A stretch of DNA of 64,000 nucleotides from Crotophaga sulcirostris (GCA_013397455.1 VYZB01000024.1:3728822-3792821); one strand, 5' to 3'; numbered from the stretch's first letter, positions 1-23,962 are shown. Translations and numbers: made by a program. The notes: generated by a model not told the origin, from the sequence alone.

Positions 1-6440
<6,440 letters not shown>

Positions 6441-6525
6441 CTCCAGCAACTGAACCAAGGGCAAACCTGTACGCTGATTCTGCAATCTGGATGAGAACAG
6501 GTCGAGACACATCGCCTGGAGCTTT
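6441..6525 (-). CDS. SLC25A13: SLC25A13 exon 10 (codons 312-340), start of carrier domain
   Basis: This 85-nt exon encodes [20 protein letters not shown], then FALGSVAG and the first base of Ala340. It contains the end of the variable linker ([11 protein letters not shown] against human KASGDSARPVL) and the beginning of transmembrane helix 1 of the first mitochondrial-carrier repeat ([14 protein letters not shown]). The acceptor is ccttgacag and the donor TGGAG|gttagt. The donor deviates from consensus only by T at +3. Conservative changes (I for L, I for V, A for G) relative to human citrin fall in the linker and at the start of the helix. Confidence 0.97.
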
Positions 6526-9865
<3,340 letters not shown>

Positions 9866-11395
9866 CTAGAGTAGACACAGTAAAAGAAGAAAATAGAAAG
9901 GAGACTGTTACAAGAATAAGGAAAATCTTGAAATAAAGGGTTTCAAACAGTTATTTTATAAGAGTGACAGTAGCATAGGGTTGCTTTTTGAAAAAAAACC
10001 CTACAAAATAGAGAGAACTATGAAAGATTCTTATGTTACTGAAACTAATCATGACCAGAATGTATAACTCTTCCCCACCCTACAAACCTAAACAAATACA
10101 TATGCAGGATTATAACAACATAACCAGTAGTAATTTACAAAGTTCAAGTTTCAGTACTGCTTCAGTTGGAAATGTTTCATAAGATGGCTTATTTCTAGTA
10201 ATGAGGAAATCTACTTCTACATGTAAAGTATATTATCCTACAGAAAATTTCAACAAAATCAAAACATATTCTGAAAAAGGTCAACTGAAACATTTAAATT
10301 CCCAGGCATTTCAAGTCATGGAAAACCAGCAGTAAGCTCTCCGGCTTATATCAAGCAGTCAAATAAAATGGGAACAATAAGGTTCAAGTAGTTATTCATT
10401 CTCAAATGAGAACTGAGCTTAAGCCTTTATTTTAAAGTGGTGTTGGGTCCGCACACAGAAGAATTATTGGATCAATTCCCTATTTAGAGTATATGTCTGG
10501 TGATCTAGCAAATCTCTGAAAACAATGCATAAGCTTGCCAAAATGTAATTGACTTTGAGAGGGAATCAAAAATCTTATCTTATGTTTCATGAGCAAGTAG
10601 ATGACCCAGGAAAGCTGATAACGAGACTGGAGAGAGAACTGAGGAAGAAAGTATCAGAAATTACTGTCAGTCGCTGTGTCATCTGACTATGCTTTTTGCT
10701 CTATGCTTCTTCCAATATTCTGCCCAGAGTTCGCAGTTCTCATCACTTCACACATCTCTCTGGAATTCTGCCTTGCAAGTCAGAGCAGAACAGATTTCTT
10801 TAAACATGGATAGAGCCAGGAAAGAACTGCTACAAGGTCACAAGATTGGAAACTGTGGTCAAAACTGAATGTATCTTTTTTTCTTAATTCAGAAAAACTG
10901 CAGAATTGTAATATTTAATTTGGTTTATGCATTTCCAGCTAAGAAAAGTGTACACTCAGTGTAACAACTATCAGTTAATATACAGGGAATGTCCTTGGGT
11001 GATATCCCAGTTCATACACAGTGCTTGGAAATGACACTCAGGAGGTTATAACTGAGAGTACAAAGCAAGCCCTTTGTGGATGAATTCCCAAGTGGAATGC
11101 AGGAACTTTCTGGCATATTTGACAGTCTACTAAGATGGAATAACCAGAAACAGTTAGGCAAGCTCTACCTAGGCCGTTACCTGCTTTGTCTTTTGTCTCA
11201 GGAGACCAGAACACTGAGGATACATATTCTGCAATACGGGTTAACATTCATATGCATAGATAATAATTGCTAAACTTAAAAACATACATCCATAAACTGG
11301 ACTATGTCCCACATACAGCAGTTGAGGTACATAAAAAAGGGAATCCCACATCTATATCCCAGATCTTTCCCAGTTGGGATACCAGAGCTACTCAC
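9866..11395 (-). other. SLC25A13: SLC25A13 intron 6 (1530 nt)
   Basis: AT-rich intron with donor gtgagt and acceptor ctctag. I see no repeat element or RNA gene. Confidence 0.93.
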
Positions 11396-11542
11396 AGCTA
11401 CTAGACATTCTTCTACAAACGGTGTCAGCATGTGTGGCCGGATAGTGACCATAATGTCCCTGAAGTCCATAGCTGTGACTCTTCCAGACTGAGCATTGTC
11501 GCGTTGTACAAAAGCTTGTTTTGCATGTTCTAACTGTATCTC
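11396..11542 (-). CDS. SLC25A13: SLC25A13 exon 6 (codons 157-205)
   Basis: This 147-nt, phase-0 exon encodes [40 protein letters not shown] and PFVEECLVA. It carries EF-hands of the second, non-calcium-binding half of the regulatory domain. The loop [12 protein letters not shown] lacks canonical ligands, as expected for the family. The donor is GTAGCT|gtgagt. The acceptor ends atatgttttcag, with a run of 14 C on the transcribed strand just upstream, so the pyrimidine tract is unusual and prone to length change. The [20 protein letters not shown] segment follows citrin, not aralar. Human citrin has IRPHV where this copy has IRPHM. Confidence 0.98.
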
Positions 11543-11554
11543 CTGAAAACATAT

Positions 11555-11568
11555 GGGGGGGGGGGGGG
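11555..11568. repeat. G14/C14 homopolymer in the exon 6 acceptor region
   Basis: Fourteen consecutive G on the plus strand correspond to fourteen C in the SLC25A13 transcript. The run starts 12 nt upstream of the exon 6 boundary, inside the polypyrimidine tract. Such mononucleotide runs often vary in length between individuals and are error-prone in sequencing. Confidence 0.95.
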
Positions 11569-12307
11569 AAGTTAGGTTCAAAACCATGACCTTAATAGTT
11601 TGATTTTATATAATGCAATCCTACAAGATATTTCATACATAACAAAACACGACTACATGCAATCCAATTTTAATAGGATATTTTACGTGTAACTTACAGT
11701 CTATTCTATCAGTATATATGGTCTCTAACATTGAACTCAGTAACTAGGATAACCATCATGATTTCTCTGCTGTCTGGACATTATAAGGTCACACAATTCA
11801 TTTAACTGAAAAATGGAGGGCACATATCAACACACCAGTGCAGGCAATCTCCCTCTCATGAACATTAACGTGTTCCATGATGTGCATTATCCAATTTATT
11901 GCATGTGTCACAAGGTCAAAATACCTTCTGCAAAAGCATTTGCTACTCCTTGAATGAGGACAATGCAATCAGAGATTTCTACATGGACGCTCACTAATCT
12001 TGAAAGCATTCCTTCAAAAAGCATCTTCATTTAAAAAATAAGTTATTTATGCACAAAAGACACTAGCAGTTTAACACAGAACTCCTTGTATCGCAACTGA
12101 TTAAAGATCAGTTCTCAATATTTCAGCAGTAGTAACAGGCAGAGATCAATCATAAGCATTATCTGATGCAACAACCTGATAATCTCATTTTGTGATTCAA
12201 ATGTACTCCTGAGAAAAGAGGGGACGAAAAACACGTTTAATCTCTCAGAACTCTATATTTTCCTACTGTGGCCTTCACCCTTTCTTCATAAATTACTGTT
12301 AGACTAC

Positions 12308-12322
12308 TTTTTTTTTTTTTTT
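12308..12322. repeat. T15 homopolymer
   Basis: A run of fifteen T on the plus strand within intron 5. It has no adjacent element that I can recognise as its source. Confidence 0.9.
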
Positions 12323-15300
12323 CCATTTAAAAGGAACAATCCTGCACAGATAGTAACTTGATAATACATATGAAATTTTTGTTCAGTTCTATAGCTTTGC
12401 AAAAACCAGAAATACCCTTTGGTGATGTAGTTAAGACTTCCCAGTCTGTATTTCTTTGCTGAATGGAGGAAAACGAATCATTGCCATGCCCTCTCTTTAA
12501 ATGTCAAGGCTTATAAAAACCTTCTTCACTGGAAATACAGTGCTTAGTCTGAATACAATCAGGAACTCAGAAAACGGAATCAGAGCAAAAGTATGGCAGC
12601 AATACTAAGCAAGTCTTGCAGTGGATAATGACACTATCCTACTATTTCCATTACATTTGTAAATATGCCTTAAAAGTCACATTAAGCTAAAACTCAGGCT
12701 AGTCAAGAATCACCAGCATGATGTATTAATGGTGAACACAATCTCCTGTGAGTTGGTATTTACCTCACAGCAGCATTCAAGGGACTAGAGAGTGAAGGGT
12801 GAAAGGCAAATTCAGTCGGGATTGGATCAGACCTGTCAGAGGCCTGCAGCTCCCATCCCTCCTTCTGCTCATTCAGCCACCGCTACAGCCACTAGTGCAT
12901 TCTGCCATTCAAACCATGCTTGTCTTTTCCTTCCAGCCTCCTGACATCTCCAATTTTAGTCCTAATTTCTAATTAAAACATGTGAACTGAAAGGTATGAT
13001 GAAAACCTCCTAATATATTAGTCAGAAGAAGGAAAGCAGAGGGAGTGAGTGTTTCAACACTGAGTTTCACTCACAGAACTATTCAGAAATTTCTTCTTTT
13101 AATAAAAAACACTTGTGGGGGTTATAATTTGAAGTGTTACAATTTCAGTTCTGTCACGTTTCCTTTACATTACAGCCCCCTGTGTGGAGGTGTTACAATT
13201 CAGCAATAATATTCACTCTGGCTGGATGCAGCCATGTAAGCTCTTGCTTCACTCCAGTTGTGACTATAATTTCAACAGAAATTTGGAAGCAAGCAGTTTG
13301 GGGCAGTTTACGGTGGGAGGAGCAAAAGAACACAACCCCACCCCTGTCAGCTTGAGGCAGGCAGCTACCTGGAGGCAGAGAGCTCTGAAGAGGAGTTAGT
13401 TATAATAACTCCTGTATCCCTAAGCTGGTAGGTGCAAACATATGAACAACTGAACAAAAATGTTTGTCATTAAGTGGTAGCATCATCAAAGAAAAAAAAT
13501 TTGAATCTAGCAGAAGGATTACATGGGAAACTGTGAATATTGCTTTCTTCTCCTTCTCTCATTCAATTTGTTTTAACCATTGACATTTCTAGCAGTGTTG
13601 TGCTGGCCAAACACAGCACTAAAATGCAGTAAAAAACGTGAAGACCATTCGCAAGTCCAATCTGCTTGCATCTACGTACACCCATCGGTGAGTTTGGCCA
13701 TACGTATATCAGTCAGTAGGACCTTAGCTGAGAATGACATCTCAGTCACACAAGCAAAGCAGGGCTCACATTTCAGACTGGTTAAGTGCATGTTTCTTGT
13801 CATCACCTAGCTAATTGCAAAAAGGCCGTTAGTACTATAGTCGAGGACAAGCCAAAACACCCCATCCTCTCCTTCCTTATATGATTGCTTCCTATTTTCT
13901 CAGTCCATGTGGAACCCACTAGAGAGAAGAATTATCCCTCTTGGTTAAACACATGGTCAAGGACTCAGTGCTGCCATTTGCCCATGTTCCTGTCAGCTAG
14001 GAAAGTGTCAGCTGTAGACAGAAAGCAAGACAAAACTCTCAACGATGTCAGTCTTCTGGAGCTCCGTATTTGCACCTCCTCTTTTGTTCAGACATGAAAT
14101 GGTTTAAACATACTGCACATAGATAGAAAAGACTCATCCCACCTTCTCAGAAAAGGTAGAGTCTTTTTAGGCTGTGGTTATTTTGAGCTGTGCTATGCAC
14201 TTCTCAGTTGCACTGAGCAGAAAAAAAAGCACAAGGACCTTCAGCCACCATGACCGTGGCAGTGACACAGTATACAGGAACATGCAGATCATTACGTGGT
14301 AATACACTCAGTGTCAGGAACTTCACCTATAAAGTCTGTCACAAAAAAACCCAGACAGATGTCACTTCTCTAATCACTGTACACTGCGTTAACAACATAA
14401 TAAACTCCTTCAAGTTTTTAACTCAGAAGAAAGGCTATCTATTCCCCCAGTCTACAAGTGTGTAAGTGGAGGCATCTCACGGCATGACTAATTGCGTTTC
14501 AAAATGAGGTTCAGTAGCTACAAGCAATTTATCAGGGAAATCTTTATGAGATGTTCATAACATCGATTATGCGGTATACATGCAGTGAATAAAAAATATA
14601 CCACCTTAAAAATAAACTGAAAAACAACAAAGGAAAGTTGTTATGTTTAGAGATGTTATCTGACTTGCAATAATTTTTATCATTGCACCCATTTCATTCC
14701 CATATCGTTTACCTAGGCAGATTAAGTTTAAAGAAATACAATCCTCGTTGCTTTGCAATACAAATTACACATCCCAAAGAACCTTCTTGATCTACACTTT
14801 GTGTAAACTTAGATAAACTAAAAAAACAAGCTTCTCCCTTGATGCTAGAAGCCCAGAATTCCCCCATGTAGCTGGCACCAGAATTTTCATGAAATTATTT
14901 CCTATCTAGAGATTGTACTTCAGCTTTCACTTATTGCTTATTGCTTATTAAATGCTTCACTACTTTCCAGTTAGATAGAAATTTATATTTGGGTTCCATC
15001 CCAATGGATCTACAAATCATCGAATACAGCAGAATCCTTTCCACTGCAGCAGATCCCAGGGTTCAATTATAAGGAGTACTACTTCACCAACTGATATGCT
15101 GGGCACAAACAAATTCCCAGACAACGTGTAAATGGATTTTCCAGACCCACATATAAGCATATGTTAAAATTCATCCTGTGGAATAGATTTTGCATGCTGA
15201 GAAAGGGGCCAGTGTTGCTCTTCGTGAAGCAGACTTGCCACTTAAGTGATGATGGAACATGAGCATATCCAAACAGATACAGACGTGATGGATATGTAGG

Positions 15301-17969
15301 AGAGATATATGAGATAATTGTAAGCTGGCAAAATGAGAAGCAGGGTAAAACAAAACACCTTGAGTTATGGGTTGATGCAAATAAATTGTTAACTGTATTA
15401 CAGCCAAGCAGTTTGTAAGCTATACTTTTGGGTAGTTCTGTTACTGTAGACAAAAAGACGTGCTGGCAGGATATAAATATTCAGAATCCCATATAAACTC
15501 TTCTTATTTAAAGTCAGAAGAGACCCATCTTGTGCATGGATAAAATAATACTAATGTTGTTTTCCACGTACCTTCAGCTTTGCCAGATGTGATGATCAGC
15601 CCAAATGCAGTGACAGATAACGAATATGTAACAACTTTTTGTGGCATAATAAGACCCAACATGAATGAATTTGAATCTAGCTGGATTATTTCATTAAAAT
15701 TTGCAAATTGCATTGCACTTACAAAGCAGTACCTGAAGCGTCTTACAGAACCATCTGGTCCATGTTAAGTGCAATGTAAAGAGCATTCACACATCAGGAA
15801 TGTAGAAAGGTAATTTGGTATCCACTGTGGTCTCCTGCTGTCTAAGGCCCAAGGTCTAGACATCAGACCAGGGAGAGGACTAATGCACAGGCAGAATGAC
15901 AGAAAGGAACGCTGAGTATTAAAGGTTACGGAGCCTAAAGCAAGATTTCTATACCTGTGAATATAAACTCTCCAATTTGTGCTGAGAGTCATTTCTGTGC
16001 CCAGACTTCAGTACAGACTTCTATAATACAATGCTTTAAGGCGAGAGTCTGCAAGGAAACTTATGTGTTTCAAAGATGTACAGTTGTAGAAAGTGGATAA
16101 ACAGATTACTGAGAGTGACTGAGCATCCTAACAGACTGTACTGATAGTGGACAATTTCAGCAAAGTCTTCAGACAGTTAATTTATTTGAAAGTCCCTGCT
16201 TCCTGCACCAATGCTGAGAGCATCTTTATTAGCAGCCTTAGAACTTTTCCTGAATGGATCTCGCATCTCTAGAGGACACCCAGAATCGTCATCCTTATTC
16301 TCCACGTTTATGCTCTTTCTCCTTCTTTCTGTCCTATATGGATCACCAAAAAGGGCTGCGTTTTGCGAGGACCACTGATGTGTTCCAACACAACCTCTGC
16401 AACCAGCTAAGACTCATTTTTGCAGTAGAGCTGGTAAAAAAAAAAAAGAGGCAGGAGGAAGACACACTAAGCCCAAATACAATTCTCCTCAGAATACGAA
16501 CACATCCAAGAGAATTCCTTTTACACAAGGAAAGAGGAACACCTCTCCACAGGATAAGAAAGATTAGAAAACTCCTGTCTCAGCTCTTGCTTTTCCTAAT
16601 TTGAAGGAAAACCACAAAATACCCCAAAGACATAAAGAAACAACTCAAATCATCCTCATACTCAGCCATGAGGTTATAGGCTCTTTTAGGTCTGCAGCTC
16701 TAACCTCTCTCGCTGTTCCCCCCGTTCCCTCCCACCTTTGTGTCCTTTTTTCATTGTGGGTTTTCCTTCAAGTCTTCCTCAGATCTCTAAACAAACAGAT
16801 GCACAAGACAAACAAGACTGGTATTCCATCAAGACTGTGATTTTAACCCATCAAACTCAGGATACATATACAAAGCTTATTCTGTAGTATGGAAGGAGGT
16901 GCTAGAACACTAGAATGTGTGGCCAGACGCATTTTTCTCTAATCAAGTAATTCAGTTGCTTTTTTTATCCAGAAGAGGTTCTAGTTCACTATTCTGTCAT
17001 AAAACATGTCTTAGTTACTTAGGAGTTACAAGAGTCAATACAAACCCTAAGGGAATACAATTTAATCATGTGATACCCGACGTCCTCTTCATACAAAGTT
17101 AATTAGGCTCTGTTCGACAAAGTCAATTTGAAACATTTGTCTCAATAGCATTATCTTAATTATTCCTCATCAAAATGATACCACCTCCTACTGTGAACTA
17201 ACATACTTGTGTAAACAAGAAAAAAAGAAACCTTGCAGTCTTGAAGCAGGTTTTCATTTTAAAACTCTCTAGTGTAAATACTAATACAGGCATTAAGCAT
17301 TCAGAAGGAATACAAGTAAGAAACTCGTGTTTTATCACTTCAAGGACCGCTTTTCCTACTGAAGACTATTTTTAACAGTACTGCTGAAATTCAGATAATC
17401 TACTTTTTCATTAGCACAATATTTTACTTTCCGTAACACAGTCCCCCGAGAACGAATAGCCAAGAATTCCTTGTGAAAGAAAGATAGTATTTTATTCCCT
17501 ATATGCCACAAGCAAAACTAAGTAGTATTTCCCTAACTCAGGTACTCTTAATTCAAGAAAGGTCAAAAGTAAAGAAGTGGGAGGAAAGAGTTTGCAGCAA
17601 AATGTCTTTATTGGATATCAGCAAAGAATTAAATATAAATGTGGTAAACATGCTGTTTACAGACAGAACTACTTCTTAATACGAGTCCAGAACTAGGTCC
17701 AAAATGATCAATACTGTTATTGAACATTTAACACTCATGGCTTTAAATATTCAGGAGACTTGAGGACTTTGAGGTCTAAGTTTTTAATTTCACATCTCCG
17801 TTTGCACAACAGTGTAGAAAAGATCACCTTCTGCATACAGGTGCGAAAAATTAAAAGAAAAGGAGAAGAATCCAGCTAGCCTGAATTAGCAGTTTTACCA
17901 CAAGCATATCCTATTTATCAACACCCTATTAAAGTCCAGCACTCTAAAAGCCTACATATACTTGGTCTA

Positions 17970-18236
<267 letters not shown>

Positions 18237-18949
18237 TTATTAATAAAATAACAGTAGAAACAAGTATAAATTATACAAGCAAAACAAATACAATATTTTC
18301 TAACAGAAAAGCAATACTATTCATATAAATTAGTAACATTGTAAAGCAAACCAAAATAATAATAAAGCTTTGAACATCCTTGCAAATACAGTTTCTGAAT
18401 AATCTTTTTATTTGTTAAGTTTTATACTCAAATCATTTGATTAAGAGACTCAACTAGATATTTCAAGTTTCAAAGTCAAACAAGAAAAGATTAAAATTAA
18501 AAGACAATTTATACAAAGATGACTAAAGATAACCATTTTTCAGCATAATCTTTTCAAACTGCTAACAATGAAAGTTTTGTATCACTGTAATTCAGGCTTT
18601 TGTATTATTCTCGGAGTTCTCCACATTCAAACAAATCAATTACAAAAATACCAGTGTTCCAAGCAACACTTTTCTGTAGTCCCCTTACAGGAGCAGGGGT
18701 CTGGGGGATATGGCAGGCAGGAACATAAACTTATCACCACTGTCAGCCCTAAGCAGATTTTAACCCTAGACTTCTGCTAAAAGGAGGGAGGTAGCACATA
18801 TTACTGGAACTGGATTGTACATATTTTAACTAATGTAAACAACAACAACATCTGAGGAAGTAATTGTCCCACACGATGGCACCCAATTCAAGGTAGTAGT
18901 CTGTCTCGGTCAAAAACCCAGGGCAAAGTTATCTTCTGAAGACAAGCTC

Positions 18950-19670
18950 AAGGCCAGAGGTTCCCAACTGCTACGCACCTTCCTAATTGCTCTATGACTC
19001 CTCCAGCAACGCCAGCCAAGAGCCAGTTCTTGTCTCCTGCTCGTTCCTGTGGGCGCACGAAGCTGGTTCCCTGGAGACACTCCCTACCCACAGGCAGGAC
19101 CAGGAGCTGGTCTGCTCCCTTCATGTTTTGTGGAAGAAAGACCAGGAACCCAAACCTCAAGCTCCTGTCTGTCTCTGCAAATAGTACAACTGGAAGCCAG
19201 TTCCCAAGCATGGCTGGTGCCTGAGGGCAAGGAAATCAGCACAGCTTTGTGCCTGCTTGTGTGCAGAATAAGCTGGGAACCACCTCGCTGGAGCCAGCCA
19301 GCCTACCAGGAGGCCTGGGAGCCACCTTCCAGCTCATCCCAGCACCACAAGCAAAGGTGGGAGCCAACTCCTTGGGGCCACAAGGTCCCACCTCCTGCAT
19401 GGTCTGAGTTTTGGTTTCTGGTTCACTCCATTCCGGCCAGGCACAGCAGCTCTGTTGACCCAGGGAAACCCAGTCAGGGTAAAATACCCACTTTTAGGTA
19501 AGGAAGCAGGAAAAAGTGAGAGTGGGGTGGGGAGGCCAAGGTCCAAGGAGACATCAGGAAGTGCCCAAGAGAATGAAGGACAGACATAGGAAAAAATAGT
19601 CCCAAGGAAGTGAAAGGGGCAGCTATCCTGCTGCACAGACCCAAAAGTAGTGAAGTTGGTGTTACCCACA
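18950..19670. other. GC-rich, stop-poor block in intron 4
   Basis: Base composition changes sharply here from AT-rich flanks to GC-rich sequence with few stops. The plus frame at 19049-19501 (150 codons) is the longest in the window, and open frames of 111 and 87 codons occur on the minus strand. The plus frame spells WEPP, WEPP and WEPT at 14-residue intervals, reflecting TGGGA(A/G)CCA motifs 42 bp apart at 19274, 19316 and 19358. CpG is scarce, so this is not a CpG island. I recognise no protein family or transposon. Stops are rare in all frames, so the open frames may be a by-product of composition. A transcribed noncoding or lineage-specific exon is possible but unsupported. Confidence 0.45.
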
Positions 19671-22600
19671 AAGACAGCTTATCCTAAAGTCTGTGGGCTG
19701 TTCATATTCTGGGATTCATGTGAGAGCAGAGGCAATACTATGAACCTCTTCCTGTCCCTCGAGTCAGTAGTTTCATCTTTAAAAACACCACTCACTGATC
19801 CCAGGGAATCAGTGGTGAAAAAACAAGTTGGATTTAACTTACAAAAAGACTGACCCTAGTTAACCTCAAATTCTTAGAACTTAGAACTTCAAGCCCTAAT
19901 GTCCTATGAGAATTTTCTCCAGGCAGCATCACACAGTGCCCCCAGGACAGCACTGTTCATTCACGTCTTCAAGCTCACTCACAGCCAGCTTGGATCTTGC
20001 CTGCCAGCATTTGCCAGGAGCAAAACTCTGCTCTCAGAGCAACAGGAGATAAAGCCAATGGGTTCAGGGTGAGGTCCTGTCCCTCTACTGAATGTCTTCA
20101 GGATGCTTCCTACTGACACAGCTTGAGGCACCGTGCCACGTGTCACTGGAAATCACCTTTATGGAATTTCTGCTTTCTGCCAGACTTCCTTCAAAGAAGG
20201 GAACCAGCATGAAGAAGACAAACTGCCTTGCCCACAGACAAGAGGGAAAAAAGGTGCTCTCTTCCTGGTCCACATAACTCTGCTTTTCCAGAGGAATGAA
20301 GATATTCCCAGAACAGCTTCAGTACTTGGTTTCTGCACAGAAATCTGATGCTCATGTGCTTTGTCCCTCCCTCTCATCCCATCTCCTGAAATTCCCCAGA
20401 GTAAGACATTGATACTGTTTGCATGAGATTAGGAACAAGTCACTGTTTACGAAAAGCTATGTTTAATTGAACTCCAGATTTGACTTTGTCAGAGAAAAAA
20501 AGGCGTTTTCTAACTTGAAGTGAGATAAGAGAGAAGAAAATCTTAGCTTCCCACTCTTGATGGGACCAGGCTCCTTGAAATCTTTTCTTCAACTTGTTAA
20601 CATATGAAAATTGCAGTGTCCTCTGATTATGACACAGTAATTTCATTTTAGTTAGTTATCATACATTAGCTATCTTGAAGGAATAATGTATCTTGCTTCC
20701 CCAACTCTGTGTCTTGTGAACTCCTCCTTAGCTGTGGCCCAAAAGAAAAATTCCAATTCAAGAAAAACAACATCCAGAAGTGATGAGAACAGTAATTTCA
20801 GACTAAACACAATGTTTAATAATTGGCATTACAAATGGCAAAGGAACCCTCAGCAATGGAACCTAAAACCTCATCGAGCCAGCAAGGAATACAGTAATGC
20901 CTATAGCCAGGGTATTTGCATTCTCTTGTCTATTTTAGAGATTAAAGGCTACACGCATGCCTCAGAAGTTCATATCGGTACAAATATCCCTGCAAACAGT
21001 CCAAGCAGGAGACATACACTTAATTTTAGCTATGACTTGGAAAACACAGACTACCACAGTATAGTAGGTATGTAGTAACATAGAAAGAAAACTCCCTACA
21101 CTACTTGATCTTTTCAAAATCATATTGTATATTGATGTCAAAACATATTGGCAGCTAACACAAGGTGTTTCTCTGACAGAGTGCATGTTGGATTACACTG
21201 TGCAGGCAGTTGACTGGAAGACTGCCTACAGTGTTTCTACTGATTCTATGACGGCATGAGGTATCACCAAGGTGTGGACTGATGGGTAGTCCAAGTACTT
21301 GGCTATGTTGTCCATTTATCCCCACTCACCCAAAAGAGATACAACACTTTGGAAACACAAGTGCTACAATCACCTTCTTCATCTCTCTGCTGCTTTGTCA
21401 AGGAAATTGGTTGAAATAGTTTTATAGTGGCCCTGCTGTAAATTAAACAACACATTGGAATAGCGTGATCACTAAGGATTGCAAAGGAAAGGCACTCATC
21501 CCATCAATTTCCTCAACAAAGCAATAACGGCAGAATAGGTTGCCACAGCCACCTTCTTCCATAGGTTAGAAGCCCCAAAATAATACAGTAATGCTTTATT
21601 TTAACTGCCTCTTAATTCCTTGCAAAACATGGACCACAACTTATTCTGCACTTCTGAATGACAAAAAAAATCAATTAGGTTCTTTTCTCCTTAAAATATT
21701 ACTCAGAGGGTAACTGGTAGAACACTCAAACTGAAAATGGCACAGTAGAAACAGAGCACATAATTTAAAGATAATGGGATTGTATTACACAACTCAAGAA
21801 AGGGGGGAGGGGTGATTTGAAAAAAGATAGCAGCTCAGGTCAGTGCAATTTATTTGCGCTCTATCATGTGCCGCTACTCTTTTAAAATAGATTCATTCAA
21901 AAGAGTGCAAAACCTTCCATTAGTGTGCCCGATCCATTTAGACAAAGATCAGTTTCACACGCACCTGAAAAATGTGCTCGCATTTATAACTTTGCATATA
22001 AACACCTTAAAAAATCTGAATTCACTTCTTTTGATAATTTTGTGTGTGTACACGTGTAATTAGTAGCTTAGTATTTTATAGGACTATTTACTCCAAATTC
22101 AGAGAAAATCCCTAAAGACAAAATTAAACTCAAATAATAAAAATGGTAATTTTAATAAATTTAATTATGTTGAGCTAGTCCAGTTGTGGACTAGTGCTGA
22201 ATTGTAACGGCCAAGCAGAGGTTTTCACTGCCTATCATAAGTCAGGGTTGCTTATGTGTAACCAAAGCTGTCATATCAAATTCAATGCCCTCATTTCCAT
22301 GTGGATAACTGAAATCACTATCTGTGCTCATTTCTGTTATCCCTACCACGGAGATGTTAAAAACCACAGGACTTCCAGAATCTAGACAGACTCAACATCT
22401 TTCTTTACAATGGCAGGGGCTGACTTCGCTGTAGTTGTCCGGGAATACTTATCTACTTCAGAATTCACCTGATTGTTTCCTACAGCAGCCTAATATACCA
22501 ACCAAAGTGAAAAAAGCAAACTCCTGACTCGAAGAAATTATCCTAAACTTTACACTTCACTCTCCCATACAGACTTGAGAGCTCTATTTCTTTAACAGCT

Positions 22601-23962
22601 ATTTTGCTTAGATAGTTGGTATAAAAAAGAAAAAAAAATCACTTTCTTGCAAAGCATTAACATACATTTTCCCCCACTTAAATACTTCAATTTCAAATGC
22701 ACCACAAAATGTACTCCCACAACAGTACTGTATTAGTTTAAAAACTATTTTAGTTCAATTAAAATGTCTAACTATCTACCTCCAAACCTACCTAAACTGT
22801 AATTTTCACTTTGAGCACTTCCAATGTTCTCAGTTTTGTTTTCTTTTATCAGCTTATCAAATCAGGTCCTGCATTCCAAATGTTGGAAAAAAATAGTCAT
22901 TAACTGCTAGGTAACAGCAGATTTTCCAATTTAGAAAACTAAATTACACATACTACAGAAGTATGTGTATTTTGCCATCTGAAATTTCATATTAAAATTT
23001 GTAATAACAAACCACTTTCCTAGCTTGCAGAGCCTGCTGAAGTTTTTACCTTCTATTCTGTAATTCTAGGACAATTTGAAAAGGTGATAGGGAAAAAATA
23101 AAATAAAAATCAAGCTTAAAGGAGCATACTGCTGTTGCCACCGTTCAAATATATTCTGATGTGGAAGCTTCGGGTTCCTCCCCAAATGCTGCCTGGTAAT
23201 CATGTCGGGCTTTTTTTTCCCAACAACATATACAGCTGTAGGGAAGAAGATGGCTAACCCTCAGCTTACTGTTAACCAAAGAGTGACCTCATATAGTTGA
23301 AATTTACTCTCAAATTGGCTTTTTCCCACCTTTTCTACACCTATTTTTTTCTTTTTAAGTGGCATGAAGTAGCAGAAGAAAGCACAATATTTTAGCCATC
23401 TGAGCATGTACTATTCTTGAATTATCCCACCAACTGGAAGTGCTCTCTGTTACCTGTCTTTTCAAATTGGAGCCATTATAGTCAATCGTGCAAATCTACA
23501 GTTAGCCTTTCATAAAAACTGGATTTTTGACCCACTGAACTGGAACAGCTTCTGAGTAGTAAGTCTCTGACAAGATACTACACAGCATATGCATGCCGAT
23601 CTGATATTGCTGTGCATCCACGTTCAGTTGTTCAGAAAACACTGCTCATAAGTCCTTAAAAAAGTTCCAAAAAATAGGGTGGGGTTTTTTTCTGTAGTAC
23701 AAACTGTAGCACAAAGAAGTGCAATAAAGCTCCATATATATCAAAAAATGGATCCTTCATGATGCCTCCAGGTAACATATTATCATTGGAGGAACATCAA
23801 TGGAAAGCAAAAGTTTGGTTAACTCTGCACATCTCCAGACAGAAAAGAGGCTGTACTGTGACAGCCCCAACGGAGTGCTACCACCCTTAGAGGCAGTCAC
23901 AGCAGGGCAGAGAAGCAAATGACTGGACTCTCTCACTAGAAGTGGCTGCCTCCATTCAGATG

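Noticed and set aside
15079..15453. 124-codon open frame, minus strand, intron 5
   Set aside because: Same strand as SLC25A13 but does not match any part of the protein and no family is recognised; treated as chance.
21200..21255. Possible CR1 tail ending ctgattctatgac
   Set aside because: Only a dozen bases match the CR1 terminus; the preceding bases do not align convincingly.
22175..22194. Hairpin CTAGTCCA-GTTG-TGGACTAG
   Set aside because: An 8-bp perfect stem with a fixed loop length is expected about once in 64 kb by chance.
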